Origin: SZUA-36 sp963749115
Lineage (GTDB): Bacteria > Pseudomonadota > Gammaproteobacteria > Xanthomonadales > SZUA-36
Length of the DNA: 64,000 nt
Reading direction: 5' to 3'
Assembly: GCA_963749115.1 (NCBI GenBank)
Contig: CAVVLP010000002.1
Location: 310,001-374,000 of the forward strand
In this document: positions 29,393 through 39,251 of the stretch, piece by piece
Position numbering within the stretch: position 1 is the stretch's first letter
How the letters are laid out: each line of letters starts with the position of its first letter
Program-made: the position numbers and the translations under genes
Notes under the pieces: model-generated
Databases searched by the model: none
Told to the model about the DNA's origin: nothing
What the model saw: the letters and a program-made list of their open reading frames with translations, nothing else

Positions 29393-30360
29393 CAATAACC
29401 CAAAATTCGCGTTGGCGCAATTGGTGGGGTTCGCTGCTTGCCTGGTTTGACTCAACCGCAGTAGAACCGACTTCGCAACCTCATAGCAGGCGTATAGACT
29501 GGTTGCGGACCCCGCCATTTATCGGTATGCACCTGGCCTGCCTCGGGGTAATCTGGGTTGGCTGGAGTCCGGTTGCCGTTGGCACTGCAATAGCGCTTTA
29601 CCTGGTTCGAATGTTTGCAATTACCGGTTTTTACCACCGCTATTTTTCGCACCGGAGTTTCAAAACCTCACGGCTCATGCAGTTTGTTTTTGCCCTGATT
29701 GGCGCGTCATCAGTGCAACGTGGACCTATCTGGTGGGCTGCACATCACCGTCATCACCACGCAACGACCGAGCAGGAAGATGATCCGCATTCCCCGGTGT
29801 TCCATGGCTTGTGGTGGAGTCATACCGGCTGGTTTCTGTCACGTGAAAATTTCCCGGTACACGAAGCGCGTGTGCGTGATCTGAAGCGTTACCCGGAGCT
29901 CAGGTTTCTGGATCGTTTTGATATCGTCATGCCTGTCATGCTGGCCGTTAGCTTGCTTTTGGTGGGCATGGGACTCGAAGCGTATGCACCGCAACTGGGC
30001 ACAAGTGCCGGTCAAATGCTCGTGTGGGGTTTCTTTATTTCAACCGTGCTTTTATATCACGGCACCTTCACGATCAATTCCCTGGCACATCGCTGGGGGA
30101 AACGGCGTTATGCCACCGCTGATAACAGCCGGAATAATTTCTGGCTGGCCTTACTGACGCTGGGAGAAGGCTGGCATAACAATCATCATCACTACCCGGC
30201 TTCAGTGAGGCAGGGTTTCTATTGGTGGGAAATCGATATGACTTACTACATTCTCCGTGCCATGTCAGCACTGGGCCTGGTTTGGGATTTGAAACCGGTA
30301 CCGCTGGAACGCAGGGAGTCCAACCAGCTCAGGTCATCGGGCGGGGTACCATACAAATGA
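29386..30360 (+). CDS. Acyl-CoA / fatty-acid desaturase (membrane di-iron)
   Basis: 324 residues with four membrane helices and the three histidine boxes that bind the di-iron centre: HRYFSHRS, HHRHHH (AAHHRHHHATTEQEDDPHSP) and HNNHHHYP. These define the delta-9-type membrane desaturases that introduce a cis double bond using oxygen. It would supply the unsaturated chains that the operon's methyltransferases modify. It overlaps lipocalin upstream and the FAD oxidoreductase downstream (ATGA). Confidence 0.9.
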   Translation: MVAITQNSRWRNWWGSLLAWFDSTAVEPTSQPHSRRIDWLRTPPFIGMHLACLGVIWVGWSPVAVGTAIALYLVRMFAITGFYHRYFSHRSFKTSRLMQFVFALIGASSVQRGPIWWAAHHRHHHATTEQEDDPHSPVFHGLWWSHTGWFLSRENFPVHEARVRDLKRYPELRFLDRFDIVMPVMLAVSLLLVGMGLEAYAPQLGTSAGQMLVWGFFISTVLLYHGTFTINSLAHRWGKRRYATADNSRNNFWLALLTLGEGWHNNHHHYPASVRQGFYWWEIDMTYYILRAMSALGLVWDLKPVPLERRESNQLRSSGGVPYK

Positions 30361-31635
30361 AAATTGCAGTCATCGGAAGCGGAATTGCCGGCAATGTGGC
30401 AGCCTATCATCTTGCCCGTGAGCATGATGTAACGGTGTTTGAGGCGGACAATCGAATTGGCGGGCATACCAACACGGTGGAGGTTGAGTACAACGGCCGG
30501 AACTATGCGATCGATACCGGCTTTATCGTGTTCAATGAACGTACCTATCCGAACTTTATCCAGTTGCTGGATGAATTGGGTGTCGCCTGGCAGGACAGCG
30601 ATATGGGCTTTAGCGTTCAGCACGAAAAAACCGGTCTTGAGTACAGTGGCTCCACACTCAACAGTCTTTTCGCACAGCGAAGTAATATATTCAGGCCGTC
30701 ATTTCATCGCATGATACGCGAGATTTTGCGCTTCAACCGGGAAGCCCCGGGTCTGCTCGAATCAACAGCAGAACCGATATCACTACGAGATTACCTTTCC
30801 AGGGAAAAGTATTCACGCGAGTTTATTGATCATTTCATCATACCGATGGGCGCAGCAATCTGGTCGGCCAGGCCGGAGGTTATGGGTGAAATGCCCGCCG
30901 GGTTCTTTATTCGTTTCTTTCAGAACCACGGTATGTTGAGTGTCAACGACCGGCCGGTGTGGCGGGTGATAAAGGGTGGATCCAACCGTTACGTGGAAAA
31001 ACTGGTGGCCGGTCACCGTGACCGCATCAGGCTAAACGCACCGGTGGAATCCATACGGCGGTTTCCCGACCATGTTGAAGTAAAAGTCACGCGGTCACGA
31101 GATCGAGCGATTCGACCAGGTTTTCATGGCCTGTCATGGCGACCAGGCCCTGCTGCTATTGGCAGACCCGAGCCTGACTGAAGAGCAGGTGCTTGGAAAA
31201 TTTCACTACCAGCCAAATGAAGCAATTTTACATACGGATGATTCCCTGATGCCCAGGCAGCGTCGAGCCTGGGCAGCTTGGAACTACCATATTCCCAGTT
31301 ATTCACAGGATCGTGTTGCTGTCACCTATAACATGAATATTCTGCAGGGTATCAAGGCGCCGGCAACGTTTTGTGTCACGCTGAATCATTCGCTGGCAAT
31401 CAGGCCTGAAAAAATCATCGATCGTTTTCAATACAGCCATCCGGTTTTTACCCCGGAATCGATAGAGGCACAAAAGCGGCATGCTGAAATCAATGGCGCT
31501 TATCGGACCTATTATTGTGGTGCCTACTGGCGGAACGGTTTTCATGAAGACGGGGTAGTCAGCGCACTGACGGCGTTAGATCATTTCAAGGAGCACTTGC
31601 AAAATGGACAGTGCGATTTTCGCAGGGCAGGTTAG
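30357..31635 (+). CDS. FAD-dependent amine-oxidase-like oxidoreductase (one indel)
   Basis: Start ATG at 30357 (ATGA overlap with the desaturase stop). The N-terminal dinucleotide fold KIAVIGSGIAGNVAAYHLAR, then FEADNRIGGHTNTVEVEYNG and IDTGFIVFNERTYPNF, are typical of the FAD/NAD-binding protein always found beside DUF1365 and CFA synthase. The frame breaks near 31093 and continues HEIERFDQVFMACHGDQALL to LLALADPS-like and AYRTYYCGAYWRNGFHEDGV at the C-terminus. Probably a fatty-acyl dehydrogenase or isomerase on membrane lipids (inference). Confidence 0.85.
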
Positions 31636-32381
31636 GCACCGGCGTATACAGCCAACCGGTCACGAGTTCGTTTACCGGTTGTTCATGATGTATCTTGATT
31701 TGTCCGAATTGGACACGGTCTTCAGGCATCGCTGGCTGTGGTCTACCCGCAGATCTGCATTGGCCCGCTTTCGCAGGGAAAATCACCTGGGTGACGCCAC
31801 CGTACCCCTTGATCAAGCCGTACGCGACCTGGTTGAAGGCGAAACCGGCAGCCGTCCGCAGGGCCCCGTGCGCTTGCTGACCAATCTCAGCTATTTTGGT
31901 TATTGCTTTAACCCCGTCAGTTTTTATTACTGTTTCGATGCCGCTGATCAACAGCTCGAAACCATTGTGGCCGAGGTCAATAATACGCCCTGGGGTGAGC
32001 GGTTTTGTTATGTGCTGAGTGAAGCGATGGACCAGGGCAAGGCCACATAGTAAACGTTATTCACCGGTTAAACAAATGCACGTCTCGCCGTTTATGCCGA
32101 TGGATATCGATTATGACTGGCGCTTCTCAAGCCCGTCGGAGCACCTGAGCGTGCATATGGAAAACGCCCGTAAGGGTCGCAAAATATTTGATGCTACGCT
32201 TGAGTTCAAGCGCACTGAGATCAGCACCGGATCACTCGCACGTGTATTAATGGTCTATCCCTTTATGACTTTGAAAATTATTTTTGCAATTCATTGGCAG
32301 GCGCTCCGCTTGTGGCTGAAACGTGTTCCGGTATACGACCACCCCGCTAAAAACACCCCGATAGAAAGGAAAAATATATGA
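31604..32381 (+). CDS. DUF1365 family protein (one indel)
   Basis: About 258 residues after repair. MDSAIFAGQVRHRRIQPTGH, VYRLFMMYLDLSEL and LLTNLSYFGYCFNPVSFYYC are diagnostic for DUF1365. The frame changes near 32040 and resumes KQMHVSPFMPMDIDYDWRFS. The ATG has a good ribosome site (AAGGAG) and overlaps the end of the FAD gene by 32 bases in another frame. DUF1365 proteins are encoded with CFA-type methyltransferases and are suspected to act in fatty-acid modification; the reaction is not established. Confidence 0.87.
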
Positions 32382-33645
32382 AGTCCTTTAGCCTGGCCTC
32401 CGAAGGTCATCTCACCACCAAACCGAGACCGGGCGTGCTGGAAAACTTTGCGCGCCGCTTGGTGCTTCAACAGCTGAGGCGCCTGGAGACTGGCAACCTG
32501 CAACTGGTTGAAGGTGAGCACAGCATCTCTTTTGGTGAAGCTGTGGCACAGGCGGAACTGAGTGCCAGAATTGAAGTGATGGACCCGTCTTTTTATGGCG
32601 ATATTGCATTTGCCGGTTCAGTGGGTGCGGGTGAAGCCTACATGCGCGGATCCTGGCAGTGCGAAGACCTGGTCAGCCTGGTTCGTATCCTGCTGCGTAA
32701 TCGCGATGTTTTGGACAATATGGAGAAAGGCACAGCCTGGCTAACACGTTCCATACAACGGTTTTTACACTGGATAAACCGCAATACCCGTAAGGGCGCG
32801 CGGCGTAATATTTCGGCGCATTACGACCTGGGCAATGACTTTTTTGCACTGTGGCTGGATGAGACGATGATGTATTCGTCAGCGATATTTGAGCATCGAA
32901 GACCAGAGCCTGGCAGACGCCCAACAGCACCGTCTTGATGTGGTCTGCAGGAAACTGGATCTTGGACCCGACGACCACGTTGTCGAGATAGGTACTGGCT
33001 GGGGCGGCTTCGCCATCCATGCCGCACAAAATTACGGTTGTCGTGTAACGACCACGACCATATCGAAACAACAGTATGAAATGGCCTGGCAGCGCGTGCA
33101 ACAGGCGGGACTACAGGACCGGATTGAATTACTGCTTGAAGACTATCGTGACCTCGAAGGACGTTACGACAAGCTGGTTTCTATCGAGATGATCGAAGCC
33201 ATCGGCAGCGCTCAGTACGACACCTATTTTGGCCAATGCAGCCGGCTACTGAAGCCGGGCGGGCGTATGCTGATACAGGCTATCACCATTGCACGATGAT
33301 CAATATGCCTACGCTCAGAAAAATGTTGATTTCATCCAGCGCTATATTTTTCCCGGAAGCTGCCTGCCGAGCCTTGCCGTAATGAACGAAACCATAACAA
33401 GGGTCAGCGATATGCTGGTGACGGATGTCGAGGATATCGGTCGCGATTATGCTTTAACCCTGAATCACTGGCGGCGTAATTTCTTTGAGCATATTCAAGA
33501 GGTCATTGATATGGGCTACCCGGAGGAATTTATCTGGATGTGGGAGTTTTATCTTTGTTATTGCGAAGGCGGTTTTATTGAAGGAGCCATCAGCGATGTG
33601 CACCTGACAGCGGAAAAGCCCTTAAATACACAGGCAGCCGCTTGA
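32378..33645 (+). CDS. cfa: Cyclopropane-fatty-acyl-phospholipid synthase (two indels)
   Basis: About 420 residues after repair. The N-terminal lipid-binding domain ends VGAGEAYMRGSWQCEDLVSL. The catalytic part starts with ISAHYDLGNDFFALWLDETM and MYSSAIFE; SAM loop VVEIGTGWGGFAIHAAQNYG, SISKQQ-like TTISKQQYEMA, and the C-terminal FYLCYCEGGFIEGAISDVHL with the conserved cysteine. It methylenates cis double bonds of membrane phospholipid chains using SAM. Frame changes near 32893 and 33290. Its ATG overlaps the DUF1365 stop, closing the nine-gene operon. Confidence 0.88.
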
Positions 33646-34232
33646 GACTTTGCAGTGAATCGCGCGCGCGTGCCCGATACAAAATTCGATATGCCGGGAA
33701 GTGAGGCAGCCCGGGCAACGTGAGAATTTGACTGACAACTACTGTCAGTTGTATGACATTTGTTGTCAAACCATGGTGTTTACAACTTTAAATAAAATTA
33801 CATTTATGTCTTGTAACTTGATGTAATAAATACATTTAATTAGAAAATATTTCCGATGGCTCGATATTTGTATTATAAAAGGGGGCAAAGGACTATATTC
33901 ATGACAAATATGTTCTTTCAGAAACAAAGATTTTATGGACAAGGAAGCTTGTCCTCACCTGTGAGAACCACAGTTAACGGATAGCGTTTAGTGAGGGCAC
34001 GGATTGTCCGACTCAAAGCAGTTTAAGCCATGAAGGCAACTCCTGGCCGCCAGGCGGCGTTAGTCACAGGATTAGACAGATACTGACAGGGAAATGTCAC
34101 GTCAAATTGCAACCAGTCAAGTTGGTGTTCCGGGTTTTGTTCCATACCGGACTCGCTACTTGAGGATTGGGTATAACAGTGACTGCGCGTAGTAAAGCGA
34201 AATAAGGGCGGTCACAAAAGGGAGAAATTGCA
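33646..34232. promoter_or_regulatory. Long intergenic leader before the peptidase array, with nested inverted repeats
   Basis: Contains TTTGAC (33727-33732) paired with GTCAAA (33765-33770), enclosing CTGACA/TGTCAG (33732-33748), in an otherwise AT-rich upstream region. Further on, a hairpin GGACAAGGAAGCTTGTCC near 33937-33954 resembles the hairpins in leaders of the downstream peptidase genes, and GGCCGCCAGGCGGC near 34055 may form another. The 240 or so bases between 33990 and 34232 have no open gene. It probably carries the promoter and a structured leader of the 34233 gene. Confidence 0.4.
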
Positions 34233-34784
34233 ATGTTACTTTACACATCCATATTAGTTGTCTGTTTTTTAGTCGCGGTGCCGATCATGATTTTGATTTA
34301 TGAATCGATTTTCGTAGCCAATAAAGCGGCTTCAGATTCCAGTTGCGATGAACTAATGGCCACGACGGGTAGAATACCTGGTCAGAAATACCGTGTGACG
34401 CCACTGAAGCTAAATCATGTTAAAGCCACAGTTCGGAGTGATCCAGATACTGTCAGGTCGTTTCACGAAGAGAACTTTGCATCTGTCGACAGGTCTTCCA
34501 AAGCCGGTGTGAAGGAAGTGCCGGGGGCCGTGACCTTTGAATCCGTGTGCAAACCCTTCAAGCGGAAGGTATCTGCGGATACTCAAAAATCTGAAACCGT
34601 GAAAAAACCCATTACGCGAGAGTTGGCACCAATGACGCCAAACCCTGGAACTGGAAGCAATCCTTTTTCGCGAAGCTTGGCACCAATGACTCCAAACCCT
34701 GGAACTGGAAGCAAGCCTTTTTCGCGAAGCTTGGCACCAAGGGTTCTGAACGCTGAAAACGCAGGCAGACCCTGGGGCTGGTAA
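34233..34784 (+). CDS. Small single-pass membrane protein with proline-rich tandem repeat, array gene
   Basis: 183 residues, intact. The N-terminal helix YTSILVVCFLVAVPIMILIY is followed by a polar region. The C-terminus has two near-identical 18-residue repeats (SLAPMTPNPGTGSKPFSR form) encoded by 54-bp direct repeats at about 34622-34730, plus a partial third. The last words AGRPWGW are aromatic. No family recognised. A decayed copy of its 3' end and downstream DNA lies at 36472-36689, so it belongs to the module duplicated with the response regulator. Ribosome site GGGAG precedes the ATG. Confidence 0.65.
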   Translation: MLLYTSILVVCFLVAVPIMILIYESIFVANKAASDSSCDELMATTGRIPGQKYRVTPLKLNHVKATVRSDPDTVRSFHEENFASVDRSSKAGVKEVPGAVTFESVCKPFKRKVSADTQKSETVKKPITRELAPMTPNPGTGSNPFSRSLAPMTPNPGTGSKPFSRSLAPRVLNAENAGRPWGW

Positions 34785-34992
34785 TAACTCTCAATGGATA
34801 TCGTTCAGTACCGATGGTTGGTGATTGGTTTTGTGTATAGCAAGCACATGCACATCAGCCACCGTCTTTCGGAAATACGAAACAAATATATCTTGTTGTA
34901 CGGGCGGCGTCAGTCCTTGATTCCCAGTTCAGGGGTGAGTTGCTGTAATGAAACATAACGGGGGCCGGTTAAACACCAGGAAGGGTTAGCAA

Positions 34993-35628
34993 ATGAAACG
35001 TCCACGCATTTTTCTCGCCGATGACCATTGTCTTCTTTTAGAGGCTTTCTGCACTCTCCTGGAACCCAAATATGAAATTGTAGGCACCGCCACCGATGGC
35101 CGGGAGATGCTGGCGAAGGTCACAAAACTTGAGCCGGAGGTTGTTGTGCTGGATATCTCCATGCCCAATCTGAACGGATTCGATGCCGCGGGAAAACTAA
35201 GGAAACTGCTGCCGGAAGCCAGGATCGTGTTTCTCACGATGAACGACGAACCGGATATGGTCACAGAAGCGTTCAAAATCGGGGCCAAGGGTTATCTCCT
35301 GAAAAATTCTGCAGCTTCCGAACTATTCCAGGCCATCGATGCGGTCCTCCGAGGAGACAGTTATGTATCACCTCAGCTCACGCAGGGCATGATTGGTTCT
35401 TTCATGAAGGATCCCGCCGGTGAGAAAGAACATGGGCAGTTGACATTTCGCCAGCGGGAAGTTTTGCAGCTACTTGCAGAGGGCAAAACCATGAAAGAAG
35501 TCGCATCGGTCCTGTTTATCACGCCAAGAACGGTTGCTTTTCACAAGTACCAAATGATGGAGGACATCGGCGTCAGGAGAAACTCGGAGCTGATTCAATA
35601 CGCTTTTAAGCACGGGCTGGTCGCCTGA
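34993..35628 (+). CDS. NarL/FixJ-type response regulator, copy 1 (left border of array)
   Basis: 211 residues. The receiver domain begins RPRIFLADDHCLLLEAFCTL with acidic pair D9-D10 (numbering from Met); the phospho-acceptor Asp is in EVVVLDISMPNLNGFDAA and the Lys in AKGYLLKNSAASEL. The C-terminal LuxR-type helix-turn-helix starts LTFRQREVLQLLAEGKTMKE and includes FITPRTVAFHKYQMM. It is over 90 percent identical to the protein at 54302-54937 on the other strand, and about 56 bases upstream of the start are shared too. It is a probable transcriptional output of the local phosphorelay. Confidence 0.93.
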   Translation: MKRPRIFLADDHCLLLEAFCTLLEPKYEIVGTATDGREMLAKVTKLEPEVVVLDISMPNLNGFDAAGKLRKLLPEARIVFLTMNDEPDMVTEAFKIGAKGYLLKNSAASELFQAIDAVLRGDSYVSPQLTQGMIGSFMKDPAGEKEHGQLTFRQREVLQLLAEGKTMKEVASVLFITPRTVAFHKYQMMEDIGVRRNSELIQYAFKHGLVA

Positions 35629-35740
35629 GGCATTCAGAATGCCATGTTGCCTGGCCTGCTAACAATTCCGGTTGCTATATATCTAAAACCTGTTATTTGT
35701 ATCAGTTCCCCTGAACAGCAATTTCCTTCATCATATAACA

Positions 35741-35950
35741 GTACAAAAACGATCTGCAGCAGGATGCTTCAGAGTACAGAGGGCAAGGAAGCTTCCCTCC
35801 TAAGTGTCACTCCGAAAATATCTTTTGCTCAGGTCGTCAGGACAAGGATTTCCATACCCGCGGAATCTCCCTGCAAAGAGATTCCTTGTTGTTCGGGTAC
35901 CAAGGGATACAAGCGGTTTTTCCAGCTTGTCAAAAAGGGAGCAAGTAGTC
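35741..35950 (+). promoter_or_regulatory. Conserved 5' leader, copy before the decayed peptidase
   Basis: Starts GTACAAAAACGATCTGCAGC then AGGATGCTTC, and contains the hairpin AGGGCAAGGAAGCTTCCCT. It then has GGTCGTCAGGACAAGGATTT and a run ending AAAAAGGGAGC before the ATG. The first block is nearly identical to 36811-36840 and, on the opposite strand, to bases 55285-55320. Confidence 0.55.
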
Positions 35951-36330
35951 ATGTTAAACACCAATAATCACCAATTAAGCAGATTTGGAGTCGCTGCCAA
36001 TATTACCGTGGTTGCAGCATTCTCACTGCTGACTGTTTTCCTGATATCTCACCCACAGGACACCGTTAGCAATCATGAAGCGGCACGTAGCTCATACGCC
36101 GCAGAGGCTGTCAGCCTGGAGCAAGCGTTTGGCAGCGTTGAGACCGTACCGGCCGTCAACCTGGAGCAAGCGCTTGCCGATGCAGGCGGTTAGATCACCC
36201 ACAAACTTGTAATCGTTAACGCGCCAGGGGCGAATCTTACGCTGTCCCGGGCGTAGGTTCTGCGCCAGTAGAAGGCGTGAAAGGCCTCAGAATGGCAGGG
36301 CGCAGGTCACATCTGCGAAACACGAGCCGT
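35951..36330 (+). pseudogene. Decayed S8-peptidase copy (propeptide region only)
   Basis: The ATG opens MLNTNNHQLSRFGVAANITV, a membrane segment VVAAFSLLTVFLIS and SYAAEAVSLEQAF, matching the N-terminus of the peptidase at 37030. It stops at 36193. Past the stop, the same frame still reads ITHKLVIVNAPGANLTLS (family form ITHELGIINAVGANLT) and then accumulates more stops. The catalytic domain is missing. This differs from the single-indel genes elsewhere: it shows several stops and loss of the rest of the gene, so it is true decay. Confidence 0.8.
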
Positions 36331-36794
36331 TGACATTTCGCCTTCAGGCACGGGCTCATTGCCTGAGACATTTTGAGTGTTGTGTTGCTTAGCCTGGTAA
36401 CAATTCTGTTACTTGTACATCGAAAACCTGTTAATTCTAGCAGTCCCCCCGCACTCTAATTCAATCGTAGGCTTGGCACCAAGGGTTCTGAACGCTCGAA
36501 AACTCAAGCAGACCCTGGGGCTGGTAATAACTCTCCATGGATATCGTTCAGTACCGATGGTTGGTGATTGGTTTTGTGTATAGCAAGCACATGCACGTCA
36601 GCCACCGTCTTTCGGAAATACGAAACAAATATATCTTGTTGTACGGGCGGCGTCAGTCCTTGATTCCTAATTCAGGGGTGAGTTGCTGTATTGCCTGAGA
36701 CATTTTGAGTGTTGTGTTGCTTAGCCTGGTAAGAATTCTGTTACTTGTACATCGAAAACCTGTTAATTCTAGCAGTCCCCCCGCACTCCAATTT
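36331..36794 (+). repeat. Scrambled remnants of a duplicated module (response-regulator 3' end and upstream gene 3' end)
   Basis: Bases 36331-36461 resemble the end of the response regulator gene and the DNA after it (35431-35740), with an internal deletion. Bases 36472-36689 are almost identical to 34730-34948 (end of the 34233 gene plus its downstream spacer). Bases 36690-36794 repeat 36358-36461 almost exactly (about 104 bp direct repeat). This shows the block [34233 gene - response regulator - peptidase] was duplicated in tandem and then largely deleted. Confidence 0.8.
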
Positions 36795-36810
36795 CCCACA
36801 TCATAGGGTC

Positions 36811-37029
36811 GTACAAAAACGATCTGCAGCAGGATGCTTCGGAAGATACAAGGCATGGAAGCCTCGTTAGCCGGGGCTGTGTGCCGTTTTAAAAAAATCT
36901 TCTGTTCAGGTCGTCAGGACAAGGATTTCCATAAACCCGGAATCTCTCCGGAAAGAGATTCAAATTCAGACGGGTACCAAGGGACATACAAGCGGTAAAT
37001 TCAGCTTGTCAAATAGGGGGCTAGCAGCC
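36811..37029 (+). promoter_or_regulatory. Conserved 5' leader of peptidase A
   Basis: Starts with the same block as the leader at 35741 and has hairpin GGCATGGAAGCC, then TGTGCCGTTTT, GGTCGTCAGGACAAGGATTT and a stem CGGAATCTCTCCGGAAAGAGATTC. AGGGGG is placed 9 bases before the GTG at 37030. Confidence 0.55.
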
Positions 37030-38813
37030 GTGTTAAAAACCAAAATTTACTATCAAATCAACTTTCGGGTCACCAGCAAGATTTTCTTGGTTGCAGCATT
37101 CTCATTGGTGCTTGTTTTCCTGTTATCTCAACGGCAGGATTTCGTTACCAATTCTGGAGTGGTAAGTACTTCCTATATCGTACAAGCAGTCAGCCTGGAG
37201 CAAGCGCTTGGCACCGTCAAGGACGTTGGAGGTGAAATCACCCACGAACTTGGGATTATTAACGCGGTAGGGGCAAATCTTACTCCGTCCCAGGTGGAAT
37301 TTCTGCGCCAGGTAGAAGGCGTGAAAGTGCTTGAGAATGGAAGGGTGCGGATCGCTGCTCAAAATTTGTTGGCGTCCGCTCCTCCGAGTTTGTTGGCGCC
37401 CAATATCAAGTCCATCGTCGCGGACTACGATCCTGAGGCCTATCACACCAGCTATGTTGAAGCGACCAAGCTCCACAGCAAAGGCATAGAGGGTTCAGGT
37501 GTGACCGTGGCAGTAATTGACTCTGGCTATTGGCCTAATCCCGCACTGGATTACAACTCTAACAACCAGGGCCGGGTACTCATGCAGTACGATGCAATCA
37601 CTGACCAAAAAGTTTCGGATGGACTGCCTACCGTCGCCAACGATGATAACGGGCACGGAACCTATGTGACCAGTGTCCTGATGAGCAGCGAGACAGGTAT
37701 CTACGGCAGCCACGGTGTGGCACCGATGGCCAATCTCGTTTCAGTCAAGGCCTTTGGCGCCGATGGCAGTGGCTCGTATATTGACGTGATCCGGGGCATC
37801 GATTTCGTCGTCAAAACAAGTCGAATTTAAATATCCGGGTACTGAACCTCTCTTTCAGTTCCCAGGCGCAATCGCTCTACTGGCAGGATCCGCTTGCCCA
37901 GGCGGCAATGGCGGCATGGAATGCCGGTATCGTCGTGGTGGCCTCTGCCGGTAACCGGGGGCCGGATCCAATGACGGTTGGGGTGCCCGGAAATGTACCT
38001 TATGTGATCACGGTCGGTTCGGTGAGTGATGCCTTTACCCGTGATGATAATACCGACGATTACCTCAGCTCTTATTCCTCGGCGGGGCCAACCATAGATG
38101 CGTTCGTCAAGCCGGATGTCGTTTCCCCCGGTGGTCACCTGGTCGGTCTTATGCCAAAAGGCTCATATCTCGCGCAGCAGCATCCTGAGTTCCATGACGG
38201 TGGTAATTACTTCATCATGTCGGGAACCTCACAAGCCGCTGCTGTGGTGAGTGGTGTCGTGGCCTTGCTGCTTGACGCCGATCCGACACTGACGCCGGAT
38301 GATGTGAAATGCCGGATGATGTCGACCACGCGTGCTGCGCAGGACGAAAATGGCAATCTCGCTTACAGCGTTTTCCAACAAGGCGCAGGACTTGTCAATG
38401 CCACCAGGGCGATATTCGCCAATGTCAATCTCGGCTGTGGCAACCATGGCCTCGATGTTCAGGCGGATTTGTTCAATGACGTCCATTTTGTTGGTCCGGC
38501 CCGTTACGACAGCGAAATAGGCTTCTATATTGAGGGAGCATCTGAAAGTTACGATTGGGATACGGACTACTCCTGGGACGGCTTTACCTGGTTGGATGGC
38601 AATCCGTTTGTTGATGGCAACCCATTTATTGACGGAAACCCATTTATTGATGGCAACCCATTTATCGATGGCAATCCTTACCTGGACGGTAACCCATTCC
38701 TCGATGGCAACCCATTCCTGGACGGCAACCCGTTCCTCGATGGCAACCCATACCTGGATGCGAATCTGTCCACTGTTACGAGTTCGATCAATGTCTGGGT
38801 AGAACAGGAATAG
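37030..38813 (+). CDS. S8 (subtilisin-type) serine peptidase A with DGNP repeats (one indel)
   Basis: GTG start at 37030, 9 bases after AGGGGG; its product begins MLKTK like its paralogs. Layout: N-terminal membrane/signal segment (VAAFSLVLVFLLS); propeptide-like domain (SYIVQAVSLEQALGTVKDVG, THELGIINAVGANLTPSQVE); S8 catalytic domain with Asp164 in VAVIDSGYW, His209 in DDNGHGTYV and Ser near residue 400 in IMSGTSQAAAV. A C-terminal part (VHFVGPARYDSEIGFYIEGA) is followed by nine DGNP hexapeptides and NVWVEQE. The frame breaks near 37828. No extra domain lies between propeptide and catalytic domain. Probably exported and self-processed. Confidence 0.9.
38592..38763 (+). repeat. 18-bp tandem repeat coding for DGNP hexapeptides, peptidase A
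   Basis: Nine units (consensus TTCCTGGATGGCAACCCG) plus a closing unit encoding YLDAN. First residue Trp, then Phe/Tyr; second residue Leu, Val or Ile; DGNP invariant. The variation at the second residue (V then III then LLL) shows older divergence than in peptidase B. Confidence 0.9.
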
Positions 38814-38864
38814 CGATTGGAACTCGTCCCATAAATCTCATATTGCTTTATCAGAAGCGACACG

Positions 38865-38892
38865 ATGAGCATCTGCATCTGCAGATGCTCAT
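38865..38892. repeat. Perfect 13-bp inverted repeat downstream of peptidase A
   Basis: ATGAGCATCTGCA, loop TC, TGCAGATGCTCAT. The same arms with loop AC occur at 42062-42089 after peptidase B. No T-run follows, so it is not a classic rho-independent terminator; it may stabilise mRNA ends or bind a protein. Confidence 0.75.
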
Positions 38893-39056
38893 GCAGTTCC
38901 AGGGCAGGCCCGGTTTTCCGATGACCCGTCAACCCGAATCAATGTCTATAACAATTTATTGCTAATACTAGTATTTATACAGTGACACCCTGCAAATTGT
39001 AACAGTGCCCTTCCACACCACCTTGTAGCATCATTTTTAATAGTAAATTTATATTC

Positions 39057-39251
39057 GTAGCAGGACGCCACGGAGAGTTCGAGGGAATGGATTCCTGGAT
39101 AGCCACGGTGTTGTGCCGTTTCGAAGCCGGTCTTTTAACCGTTAAGCGAGCAGCAGCACACACCGTCCAAATTTAGGGTGGTATGGGACCAAAGACAGAC
39201 AAGGAAGTCCTTACGAGTCCACCCGAGTCAATCCGATAAGGGGTGATCGTC
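39057..39251 (+). promoter_or_regulatory. Conserved 5' leader of peptidase B
   Basis: Begins GTAGCAGGACGCCACGGA and contains hairpin GGAATGGATTCC, TTGTGCCGTTTCGAAGCCGG, TCTTTTAACCGTTAAGCGAG and AAGGGG 8 bases before the ATG. It is about 95 percent identical to 42266-42461 and shares the order GCAGGAYGC - hairpin with loop GGA - TGTGCCGTTT with the leader of peptidase A. Confidence 0.55.

Noticed and set aside
33890..34232. c-di-GMP-I (GEMM) riboswitch in the leader of the array
   Set aside because: Some words look similar (AAGCC, GGCGGC) but the conserved GEMM core and tetraloop/receptor arrangement could not be found.
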